NCBI GenBank assembly: GCA_003222275.1
Contig: QHVJ01000155.1
Coordinates: 1-54,169 of the forward strand
DNA length: 54,169 nucleotides
Source: Acidobacteriota bacterium
GTDB lineage: Bacteria; Acidobacteriota; Vicinamibacteria; Fen-336
Direction of reading: 5' to 3'
The translations under genes were made by a program, and so were the position numbers. Each line of letters begins with the position of its first letter. Position 1 is the first letter of the stretch. The notes beneath the pieces were generated by a model that did no database searches, was not told the DNA's origin, and saw nothing but the letters and a program-made list of their open reading frames with translations. Positions 15,977-23,375 of the stretch are shown here, one piece after another.

Positions 15977-17950
15977 TCAAGGCGTCACGACGAGGGGCAG
16001 CTCGACGAAGCTCGCCTGTCCGGGCGCGTGATAGATGCGCTGCGCGGCGCTCCGGTAATCCGCCGGCTTGGCCCAGAAGATGTTGGGCACGAAGGTCTGC
16101 GGATTCCGGTCGTAGAGGGGAAACCAGCTCGACTGGACCTGCACCATGATGCGGTGCCCGGGCAGGAAGACGTGGTTCGCCGTGGGCAAGGCGAATCGGT
16201 AGGGCAGCGGCTTGTCCGCGGCGATCGGTTCGGCCTTCTCCAGGTTCTCGCGATAGCGGCCCCGGAAGATGTCCGCCGAGACCATGAGCTGATAGCCGCC
16301 CATTGCCGCTTGACCGGCCACCTCGTCGGGATAGAGGTCGATCACCTTCACCACCCAGTCGGAGTCGGTGCCGCTCGTGGACGCGACCAGATTGGCGATC
16401 GGTTGCCCGCTGATCTTCACCGGCGCCGTCATGACCTCGGAGACGAACACCGCGACGTCCGGGCGGCCCGAAGCCTCCCGCTGGTCGTCCACCAGCCACT
16501 GGGACCAGGTCAGGCCCCTGTCGTAACCGATGGGTTGGATGGGACGCGCGCGGAAGGGCACGGGCCTGGCCGGGTCGGACAGGTATTCGTCGAACGCCGG
16601 GTCGCCCGCCTTGGGGGCGGCGAAGCTCAGCTTCGAACCCGCGGTGAGATACAGCGGCGTCGGTTGGACCGTGCAACCGCTCGTGCAGCCGGCCGGCCAC
16701 GCGGGCAGGCGCCGCCACGCGTTCGTCCCGGTCTCGAACGCCGAGACGGGAGGAACGTCGGCCTTGCGTGCGCCCGCCTTGAGGTATTGGTCCAGGAACG
16801 GCCGCAGGATCTCGCGGCGGAAGTGGAGCGCGGTGTCGCTGTCGAACCTCAAGGGACCGAGCGTGCTGCCGTCCGCGATCTCCTGACCGTGATGCCACGG
16901 ACCCATGACCAGGAAGACCTTGTCGTTGTCCGTGTCCTTCGGCTCGATCGCCTTGTAGACCGCGATGGCACCGTAGATGTCCTCCTGGTCCCAGAGGCTG
17001 TGCACCAGCATCACCGGCACCTTGAGCGGTTGAGTGGCCAGCACCCGGTCCATCGCCTGATCGCGCCAGAACGCGTCGTAGCCGGGATGCTCGAGGAGCT
17101 TCCGCCAGAAGCCGACCTGCTCGAGGCCGTGGCGACGACCCAGCTCGCCGGCCGATCCGGCCTGCATGAACAGGTCGTAGTCGTCGAAATGGCTCGTCCA
17201 CCACTTGGCCTCCGAAGCGCGCGTCGCTTCCTGCTCGTAGACGTAGGCCATGCCCTGCTGGCGAAAGGCGCCGTTGTGGAACCAGTCGTCACCCATCCAG
17301 CCGTCGACCATGGGGTTCATCGGCACGGCCACCTTGAGGGCCGGGTGGGGGTTGACGAGCGCCATCAGGGGCAGGAAGCCGTCGTAGGAGATGCCGAGGA
17401 TGCCGACGCGGCCGTTGCTCTCCGGGACGTTCTTCACCAGCCAGTCGATCGTGTCGTAGGTGTCGGTCGAGTGATCGACGGGCGTCGGGTTCTGCGGCCC
17501 GTGCAGAGGGCGATTCATCACGTAGTCGCCCTCGGAGCCGTACTTTCCGCGCACGTCCTGGACCGCGCGGATGTAGCCGCCCTCGACGATGACCTCGGTG
17601 GCGTTGTCGTAGCCGTACAGGCTCGGGCCCAGGTGCGCGCTGTGGGCGCGGCTCGTGAGCGCGGTGGCGTTGTAGGGCGTGCGCGTGAGCAGGATCGGCG
17701 CGTCCCTGGCGCCCTTCGGCAGGAGGATGACGGTATGCAGCTTCACCCCGTCACGCATGGGGACCATCACGTCGCGCTTCACGTAGTCGAAGCCGTCGGT
17801 GGCGGGGGCGAGTGTCGGCGGCGTCTCGCTCGGGAACGCGGGGTACTTCGGCGGCGGGGCGGTCTGGGCCCCCGACGGTTCAGGGATCATCAGGGCGGCC
17901 AGCACCGGCGCGAGCCGCAGCAGCCAGCGAACGCGGTCGATCGAATTCAT
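15977..17950 (-). CDS. CocE/NonD family hydrolase, secreted (alpha-amino-acid ester hydrolase or acylase type)
   Basis: The 657-residue protein has an N-terminal signal peptide (to about residue 29, ending SGAQ), an S15/CocE alpha/beta-hydrolase domain and a C-terminal jelly-roll domain (PepX_C). The nucleophile motif is GISYDGF; upstream RTPYNAT and QDVRGKYGSEGDY are characteristic of the family, and GPWHHGQ carries the likely catalytic histidine. Members cleave beta-lactam side chains, alpha-amino acid esters or related amides, but the substrate cannot be read here. GAGGG precedes the ATG at 17950 at the right distance, so I prefer it to a start seven codons upstream. It is divergent from chrB. 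Confidence 0.92.
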   Translation of the reverse strand: MNSIDRVRWLLRLAPVLAALMIPEPSGAQTAPPPKYPAFPSETPPTLAPATDGFDYVKRDVMVPMRDGVKLHTVILLPKGARDAPILLTRTPYNATALTSRAHSAHLGPSLYGYDNATEVIVEGGYIRAVQDVRGKYGSEGDYVMNRPLHGPQNPTPVDHSTDTYDTIDWLVKNVPESNGRVGILGISYDGFLPLMALVNPHPALKVAVPMNPMVDGWMGDDWFHNGAFRQQGMAYVYEQEATRASEAKWWTSHFDDYDLFMQAGSAGELGRRHGLEQVGFWRKLLEHPGYDAFWRDQAMDRVLATQPLKVPVMLVHSLWDQEDIYGAIAVYKAIEPKDTDNDKVFLVMGPWHHGQEIADGSTLGPLRFDSDTALHFRREILRPFLDQYLKAGARKADVPPVSAFETGTNAWRRLPAWPAGCTSGCTVQPTPLYLTAGSKLSFAAPKAGDPAFDEYLSDPARPVPFRARPIQPIGYDRGLTWSQWLVDDQREASGRPDVAVFVSEVMTAPVKISGQPIANLVASTSGTDSDWVVKVIDLYPDEVAGQAAMGGYQLMVSADIFRGRYRENLEKAEPIAADKPLPYRFALPTANHVFLPGHRIMVQVQSSWFPLYDRNPQTFVPNIFWAKPADYRSAAQRIYHAPGQASFVELPLVVTP

Positions 17951-18028
17951 GAGAATTCCCTCGAAGCTCACCGGGAGACGGGCGAGCGAATGGAAGCCGG
18001 ATGATATCAGAGAATCCCGAGGGATAGG

Positions 18029-18057
18029 TCAGTTGTAGCTTCATTTGATTCAGTTGT
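18029..18057 (+). promoter_or_regulatory. Direct repeat in the chrB promoter region
   Basis: TCAGTTGT occurs at 18029-18036 and again at 18050-18057, 21 bases apart (two helical turns). The pair lies 15-43 bases before the GTG start of chrB, over candidate promoter elements TTGTAG (18033-18038) and TGATAG (18057-18062) or TAGCAT (18060-18065). ChrB proteins are known chromate-responsive regulators of chr operons, so this could be its own binding site. Confidence 0.5.
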
Positions 18058-18071
18058 GATAGCATCCTCCC

Positions 18072-19043
18072 GTGCCGGAAGCCACGGAGCCGCGATGGCT
18101 GCTCCTGATCCACCAGATCCCGCCGAGGCCGGCCTACCTCCGGGTCAAGGTCGGCCGGCGGCTGCAGGGCCTCGGCGCCGTGCCGATCAAGAACTCCGTG
18201 TACGTGTTACCGCGCAGCGAGCAGGCCCTCGAGGACTTCCAGTGGGTCCGGCGGGAGATCGTCGCGGGCCACGGCGACGCCACCGTGTGCGAAGCGCGAT
18301 TCGTAGAAGGACACTCGGACACGGACGTCGAGGCCCTGTTCACGGCCGCGCGAGACGCCGAGTATGCGTCGCTGGCCGAGGACGCCCGCCGGCTGGAGCG
18401 TGCCCTCATCGGTTCCAAGAGGCGCGCTCCGATCGGCGCCGAGCCGGCGAGGCATCCGCTCTTGCGCTTGCGCAAGCAGCTCTCCGACGTCATGGCCATC
18501 GATTTCTTCGGCGCCTCGGGACGGGAGGCCGTCGAAGGGCTGCTGGTGGGAATCGAGGCCCGGCTGCGCCCGGCGCCGGCGCAAGCGGACGTCCAGAAGA
18601 ACGTGTCGGCTGATGGTATCCGCGGTCGCACCTGGGTGACGCGGCGCGGCATCCAGGTCGACCGGATCGCCAGCGCGTGGCTCATCCGGCGCTTCATCGA
18701 CCCGGAAGCGCGGTTCAAGTTCGTCCTGGGCCATGAGTACGCGCCGGGGGCCGGCGAGCTGCGTTTCGACATGTTCGAGGCGGAGTTCACCCACGACGGG
18801 GACCTCTGCACGTTCGAGGTGCTGCTCCGCCATTTCGGCCTGAAAGAGGCCGCCCTTCGGAGCCTGGGCGAGATCGTCCACGACATCGACCTCAAGGACG
18901 CGAAGTTCGCCCGGCCGGAAGCCCTCGGTCTCGACGGTCTGATCGCGGGCATTGCCATGCGACACAAGGAGGACGAGGCCAGGCTCGCAGAGGGCGCGGC
19001 GGTGTTCGATTCGCTGCACGCCTACTTCAAGAGGAAGCGATGA
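18072..19043 (+). CDS. chrB: Chromate resistance regulator ChrB
   Basis: A 323-residue full-length ChrB. The N-terminal half has the pattern PPRPAYLRVKVGRRLQGLGAVPIKNSVYVLP typical of ChrB_N. The C-terminal half contains GIQVDRIASAWLIRRFIDPEARFKFV and a central EAEFTHDGDLCTFEVLLRHFG, the ChrB C-terminal domain. In characterised systems ChrB senses chromate and controls the efflux pump ChrA. The start is a GTG with no clear ribosome binding site (CCTCCC precedes it). The stop overlaps the next gene's ATG (ATGA), so this and the cyclodeaminase-like gene are coupled. Confidence 0.93.
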   Translation: MPEATEPRWLLLIHQIPPRPAYLRVKVGRRLQGLGAVPIKNSVYVLPRSEQALEDFQWVRREIVAGHGDATVCEARFVEGHSDTDVEALFTAARDAEYASLAEDARRLERALIGSKRRAPIGAEPARHPLLRLRKQLSDVMAIDFFGASGREAVEGLLVGIEARLRPAPAQADVQKNVSADGIRGRTWVTRRGIQVDRIASAWLIRRFIDPEARFKFVLGHEYAPGAGELRFDMFEAEFTHDGDLCTFEVLLRHFGLKEAALRSLGEIVHDIDLKDAKFARPEALGLDGLIAGIAMRHKEDEARLAEGAAVFDSLHAYFKRKR

Positions 19044-20059
19044 CGGCGGCCGAGGTGCGACGTCGCCCCGCGCCGGAGACGCTCATCCTGACCCGGCGCG
19101 ACGTCCAGGCCCTGCTTGGCTTCGACGAATGCATCTCCGCGGTGGAAACGGCCTTTCGCCTCCACGCCGAAGGGCGAAGCCTGGCGCCGGGAGTCCTGGG
19201 TGTCCCTTCGCGAGCGGGAGGCTTCCATATCAAGGCCGCGGGTCTGGAGAGGGGCCGCCTTTACTTCGCGGCCAAGACCAACGGCAATTTCTCGGGCAAC
19301 CCTCGCCGGCATGGCCTGCCGGCCATCCAGGGCGTCATCGTTCTCTGCGACGGCGAGGACGGCCGTCCGCTCGCGGTCATGGATTCGATCGAGGTGACGA
19401 TCCGACGCACGGCCGCCGCCACCGCCGTCGCCGCGAAGTCGCTCGCGCGGCCCGACGCCAAGGTGGTCACCATTTGTGGCTGTGGCAACCAGGGCCGGGC
19501 GCAACTGCGGGCTTTGACTCGCGTGCTGCCCGTGGAGCGGGTCCATGCCTTCGATGCGGAGGAAGCCACGGCGCGAGCCTATGCCCGCGAGCTGGGCGAC
19601 GAGCTGCGACTGGACGTCAGGCCGGTCGCGGATCACGTGAAAGCCGTTCAGAGCAGCGATGTCTGCGTGACCTGCACGCCGTCGCGGCAGCCCTTCCTCT
19701 TCCGCGACCACGTCAAGCCGGGGACATTCATCGCGGCCGTGGGCGCCGACAGCGCGGACAAGCACGAGATCGACGCCGGGCTGATGGCCGCGAGCGTGAT
19801 CGTGACGGACGTTCTGGATCAGTGCGCCTCGTTCGGCGACCTCCATCATGCGATCGGCGCGGGTGTCCTCACCCGGGAGAGCGTGCATGCCGAGCTCGCC
19901 GACCTGGTCACGGGTCGGAAGCCGGGGCGCAGGTCGACGGAGGAGATCACGCTCTTCGATTCAACGGGCACCGCATTGGAAGACGTCGCCGCCGCCGCGG
20001 TCGTCTACGAGAAGGCGGTGGCGGCGGGCGTTGGCTTGACGGTGGCGCTCGGAGGGTGA
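19040..20059 (+). CDS. Ornithine cyclodeaminase / mu-crystallin family protein
   Basis: The 339-residue protein belongs to the OCD/mu-crystallin family of NAD(P)-dependent enzymes (ornithine cyclodeaminase, alanine or ketimine reductases). The Rossmann motif ICGCGNQGRAQLRAL, the preceding RRTAAATAVAAKSLA segment, and C-terminal VTDVLDQCASFGDLHHAIGAG and ITLFDSTGTALED are typical. The ATG overlaps chrB's stop codon, so it is part of the chr operon rather than an amino-acid pathway cluster. Its real substrate is unclear. An NAD(P)H-dependent role linked to chromate or its reduction products would be an inference from context only. Confidence 0.9.
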   Translation: MTAAEVRRRPAPETLILTRRDVQALLGFDECISAVETAFRLHAEGRSLAPGVLGVPSRAGGFHIKAAGLERGRLYFAAKTNGNFSGNPRRHGLPAIQGVIVLCDGEDGRPLAVMDSIEVTIRRTAAATAVAAKSLARPDAKVVTICGCGNQGRAQLRALTRVLPVERVHAFDAEEATARAYARELGDELRLDVRPVADHVKAVQSSDVCVTCTPSRQPFLFRDHVKPGTFIAAVGADSADKHEIDAGLMAASVIVTDVLDQCASFGDLHHAIGAGVLTRESVHAELADLVTGRKPGRRSTEEITLFDSTGTALEDVAAAAVVYEKAVAAGVGLTVALGG

Positions 20060-20244
20060 GGAGGCACGTGCGCGCTTCCCGCCCGCTTCGAGGGTTGTGC
20101 CAGGTCGACGTCGAGGTCCGCTGCCTGAAGCGGCCGGTGCACCAGCATGGATTCGCGCGAGGCAAGTCGGGTGCTCATTCGAAAGCTCAGTCGTAACCCG
20201 CCCCACGGCGCCCTCGTCCAGGCCCGCATCTCGCGGCGGGGCGG

Positions 20245-21870
20245 ATGAGCGGGTCCGTCGACGTCCGCGAGCGTCAGCCGTTCACGCTCCGCGAGTTGCT
20301 GCTCTACTTCCTGCGGCTCGGCACCACCGGCTTTGGAGGACCGGTCGCGCTCGTCGGATACATGCAGCGCGATCTGGTGGAGGAGCGCGGATGGTTCACA
20401 CCCGAGGAGTACCGCGAGGGCCTCGCGCTGGCGCAGCTCGCGCCCGGACCCCTCGCCGCCCAGCTCGCCATGTACCTGGGCTGGGCGAAGGGCAAGGCGG
20501 CCGGCGCCGCCCTCGTCGGCCTCGCGTTCGTGCTGCCGTCGTTTCTCATGGTGATCGCGATCGCCGTGGCCTACCTGCGCTTCGGCGGCTTGCCTTGGAT
20601 GCGGGGCGCGTTCTACGGGATCGGGGCCGCGGTCATCGCCATCATCGCGCGGAGCGCGGTGAAGCTGACGCGGCTCACGCTCGCCGCCGACCGCTTGCTG
20701 TGGGCGATCTTCGGGGTGGCCGCGCTGGTGACGGCGTGGACCGAATCGGAGGTCATCTGGATCTTCGTCGGCGCAGGAGTCATCGTTCTGCTGGTGCGAG
20801 CGAGGCCCTTCGCCCGGGCCCGCACGGTCCTGGCCGTCGGCCTCTTGCCCTCGGGATTGCTCGCCGGCCTCACCGGGCATCCGGCGTCGGCGGCGACGCT
20901 TTGGCGAATCGCGTGGTATTTCGCCGAGGCGGGCGCGTTCGTCTTCGGCAGCGGCCTGGCGATCGTCCCCTTCCTCCACGCCGGCGTGGTGCAGGAGCTC
21001 CACTGGCTCGATGAGCGCCAGTTCCTGGACGCGGTGGCCGTCGCGATGATCACCCCCGGCCCGGTCGTGATCACCGTGGGCTTCATCGGCTACCTCGTCG
21101 CGGGCTTTGCGGGCGCGCTCGTGGCCGCCCTGGCGACGTTCCTTCCGTGCTATCTATTCACCGTGATCCCCGCCCCGCACTTCCGGCGCCTGTCGCAGAA
21201 CCGGTCCCTGAAGGCGTTCGTGGACGGCGTCACCGCCGCCGCCACGGGCGCCATCGCCGGAGCCGCCTTCGTCCTCGGACGGCGCGCGCTGGTGGACGTG
21301 ACGACGTTGGCGATCGCTCTCGGGGCGCTGCTCGTCCTGACGCGCTTCAGGCGCGTGCCCGAGCCGTTGCTCATCGCGGCCGCCGGCGTGCTCGGCATCC
21401 TGGCCGCGGGACCATCGCATGGCGCAGATGGAAGTACAGCGAAGGGCGAGGCCAAGCCGCCGCTGGTCGTATTCGTCTGCGAGCACGGATCGGCCAAGAG
21501 TCTCGTCGCCGCGTCGTTCTTCGAACGCATGGCCAAGGAGCGCGGAATGCCAGCGCGCGCCGTTTCGCGCGGCACGTCCCCCGATGCGTCGGTGCCTGCG
21601 CCTGTGGTTCAGGCGCTTCGCGAGGATGGCTTCGACGTCGCGGCGTTCAGGCCACAGCTCCTGAGCGACGCGGACGTCACGGCCGCGGCTCGCGTCGTGG
21701 CGATCGGAGTCGACATCGGGGCGGCGAAGACACTGGCCGGGACTCGGTTCGAGCGTTGGGACGACGTACCTCCGTTCTCCCAGAGCTATCCCAAGGCCCG
21801 CAAGGTCATCCTGTCGCGGGTAGATTCCCTTCTCCGAGAACTGGAACCGGAAACGCGAAAGGGTCGTTGA
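20245..21870 (+). CDS. chrA: ChrA chromate efflux pump fused to a low-Mr phosphatase/arsenate-reductase-like domain
   Basis: Residues 1 to about 390 are a two-halved CHR-family chromate exporter: FLRLGTTGFGGPVALVGYM and LAQLAPGPLAAQ in the N-half are repeated as AGAFVFGSGLAIVPFL and MITPGPVVITVGF in the C-half. After the last helix and a flexible linker (about 390-406), residues 407-535 form a low-molecular-weight phosphotyrosine phosphatase/ArsC-like domain with P-loop CEHGSAKS (C412-S419) and a WDDVPP motif (D506/D507). The P-loop has lysine where classical enzymes have arginine, as in a known sub-group. There is no stop or frameshift between the parts, so a true fusion is likely. The start at 20245 has only a weak GGCGG upstream. 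Confidence 0.88.
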   Translation: MSGSVDVRERQPFTLRELLLYFLRLGTTGFGGPVALVGYMQRDLVEERGWFTPEEYREGLALAQLAPGPLAAQLAMYLGWAKGKAAGAALVGLAFVLPSFLMVIAIAVAYLRFGGLPWMRGAFYGIGAAVIAIIARSAVKLTRLTLAADRLLWAIFGVAALVTAWTESEVIWIFVGAGVIVLLVRARPFARARTVLAVGLLPSGLLAGLTGHPASAATLWRIAWYFAEAGAFVFGSGLAIVPFLHAGVVQELHWLDERQFLDAVAVAMITPGPVVITVGFIGYLVAGFAGALVAALATFLPCYLFTVIPAPHFRRLSQNRSLKAFVDGVTAAATGAIAGAAFVLGRRALVDVTTLAIALGALLVLTRFRRVPEPLLIAAAGVLGILAAGPSHGADGSTAKGEAKPPLVVFVCEHGSAKSLVAASFFERMAKERGMPARAVSRGTSPDASVPAPVVQALREDGFDVAAFRPQLLSDADVTAAARVVAIGVDIGAAKTLAGTRFERWDDVPPFSQSYPKARKVILSRVDSLLRELEPETRKGR

Positions 21871-21885
21871 GCTGTCGTGACCCTC

Positions 21886-22527
21886 TCAGCGCCCCTCGAC
21901 TGCGAAATCGTCGAACTCGATCACGGAATCCGCCTTGGTCCAGAGCCCCACCTTGCCTGCGTCCCTGAACGTCTCGTCGGTGCCGTCGTAGACCCTGTTA
22001 CCGTCGCAGAAGACGGTGAAGTGGCTTCCTGATGCGTCGAGTTTCATCGTGTGCCACGTGTTCTTCGACACCTTGATGTTCTGGCCACCGAACTGACGGC
22101 GGCGGCCCTCGACGACGTGGTAGATCCGGCAGTTATCCTCCAGAGCGTTGCAGCGAGCGACATAGTAGTTGTTGGCGTCTTTGTAGCGCCATAGCAGCCC
22201 GAAGCCCTGGTCGACCTCGCCGGCGAGCGGGCGGGCCCGGACGCTGAGCGACACGTCCTTGTAGGTCCCGTCCTTGACGACGGCGACGGGGAACCGGTAA
22301 TCGGTCTTGTCCGCGCTCTCCTGAACGAGGACGTGGTTCGTGGTGCCGCCCTTCTCGAGGCGCACCACCCACTTCCCTTCGGGCCCGCTTCCGGTCCGGC
22401 CGAACTCGAAGCCAGCGGGCGGAGACCCAATCGCATCGGACTCGAAATCCCTCTTCACCGGCTCAGCCGCGAACCCCATTGCCGAGATGGCACAGACGAC
22501 CGCCAGAACCATGGCCGGGCACTTCAT
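21886..22527 (-). CDS. Secreted DUF1080-like (3-keto-disaccharide hydrolase-like) protein
   Basis: The 213-residue product has a signal peptide (about residues 1-21, ending FAAEP) and a single concanavalin/jelly-roll domain typical of DUF1080 and related glycan-binding or 3-keto-disaccharide hydrolase proteins. Diagnostic segments include QGFGLLWRYKDANNYYVARCNALEDNCRIYHV, TWHTMKLDASGSHFTVFCDG and GKVGLWTKADSVIEFDDF. Two cysteines (NALEDN region) may pair. AGGGAGG (rev. comp. of 22530-22536) is upstream. It is divergent from the response-regulator gene and shares the repeat-bearing intergenic region, and converges with chrA at 16 bases. Catalytic function is not certain. Confidence 0.75.
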   Translation of the reverse strand: MKCPAMVLAVVCAISAMGFAAEPVKRDFESDAIGSPPAGFEFGRTGSGPEGKWVVRLEKGGTTNHVLVQESADKTDYRFPVAVVKDGTYKDVSLSVRARPLAGEVDQGFGLLWRYKDANNYYVARCNALEDNCRIYHVVEGRRRQFGGQNIKVSKNTWHTMKLDASGSHFTVFCDGNRVYDGTDETFRDAGKVGLWTKADSVIEFDDFAVEGR

Positions 22528-22611
22528 CGGACCTCCCTTCGCGCTGGGTCGCGCGGTCGGGGACGAAGAACATCACGGGCACATCTTAACCAGCGGGCGC
22601 GCTATGGACGC

Positions 22612-22649
22612 CTGAAGACTCGCTGAAGACTTCGTCAGCATCTCTTCAG
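22612..22649 (+). promoter_or_regulatory. Tandem repeats, probable response-regulator binding sites
   Basis: CTGAAGACT occurs at 22612-22620 and again at 22623-22631 with an 11-base period, i.e. on one face of the helix as OmpR-family regulators bind. TCTTCAG at 22643-22649 is the same core in inverted orientation. The sites lie between the divergent DUF1080-like and response-regulator genes. Confidence 0.65.
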
Positions 22650-22672
22650 GAACCGCAACCGTAGAGTCGGAA

Positions 22673-22678
22673 TATCAT
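22673..22678 (+). promoter_or_regulatory. -10-like hexamer just before the response-regulator start
   Basis: TATCAT (22673-22678) ends 7 bases before the ATG at 22686, with no Shine-Dalgarno. No good -35 is visible, which suits an activator-dependent promoter with the repeats at 22612-22649 placed just upstream. Confidence 0.45.
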
Positions 22679-22685
22679 CGGGCCG

Positions 22686-23375
22686 ATGGCAGTGCATATC
22701 CTGGTCGTCGAGGACGAGACGAAGGTCGCGCGCGCCCTCAGCGAGGGTCTCGCCCGTGAAGGCTACGAGGTCACCGTGGCGAGGACGGGGGAAGAAGGCT
22801 ACTACCTCCTGGACGCGCGGTCCTTCGACCTCGTGGTGCTCGATCTGATGTTGCCCGGCCGCGACGGCCTGGAGATCCTCGCCACGTTGAGGAGCCGCGA
22901 CCGCGGGATCCCGGTTCTGATCCTCACCGCTCGGGACGCCGTGGAGGACCGCGTCGTCGGCCTCGACGCCGGCGCGGACGACTACCTGGTCAAGCCGTTC
23001 GCATTCCCGGAGCTGTCGGCGCGCATCCGCGCTCTCCTGCGCCGTGGCCGCGCCGAACAATCCTCCCGCCTGCAGGTGGCGGACCTGGAGGTGGATGTCG
23101 CCGCGCGGCGGGTGACGCGAGGGGGCAGGATACTCGAGCTGACCGCCCGGGAGTTCGAGCTGCTCGAGTATCTGCTGCGAAACCGCGGACGTGTGGTGTC
23201 GCGCGAGATGCTCTCGCGGGACGTCTGGAAGGAGGCCGGCCGGGCGACGCCTCTCGACAACGTGATCGACGTCCACATCGCGCGCCTTCGCCGAAAGGTG
23301 GACGAGGCCTTCGACGTTAAGCTCATCCATACCGTCCGCGGGGTGGGCTTCACGGTAAAGGAAGCTGCGTCGTGA
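22686..23375 (+). CDS. OmpR-family response regulator (CusR/CopR-like)
   Basis: A 229-residue regulator with a receiver domain (phosphoacceptor D53 in VVLDLMLPGRDG; ED near residues 9-10; K in LVKPF) and a C-terminal winged helix. The sequence LLEYLLRNRGRVVSREMLSRDVW, then NVIDVHIARLRRKVDE and LIHTVRGVGFTV, closely follows the CusR/CopR heavy-metal subgroup. It overlaps the kinase gene by 4 bases (GTGA) and heads a run of co-oriented genes to about 28960. Tandem CTGAAGACT repeats upstream probably mediate autoregulation. The signal is unknown, though metal or envelope stress would fit. Confidence 0.93.
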   Translation: MAVHILVVEDETKVARALSEGLAREGYEVTVARTGEEGYYLLDARSFDLVVLDLMLPGRDGLEILATLRSRDRGIPVLILTARDAVEDRVVGLDAGADDYLVKPFAFPELSARIRALLRRGRAEQSSRLQVADLEVDVAARRVTRGGRILELTAREFELLEYLLRNRGRVVSREMLSRDVWKEAGRATPLDNVIDVHIARLRRKVDEAFDVKLIHTVRGVGFTVKEAAS

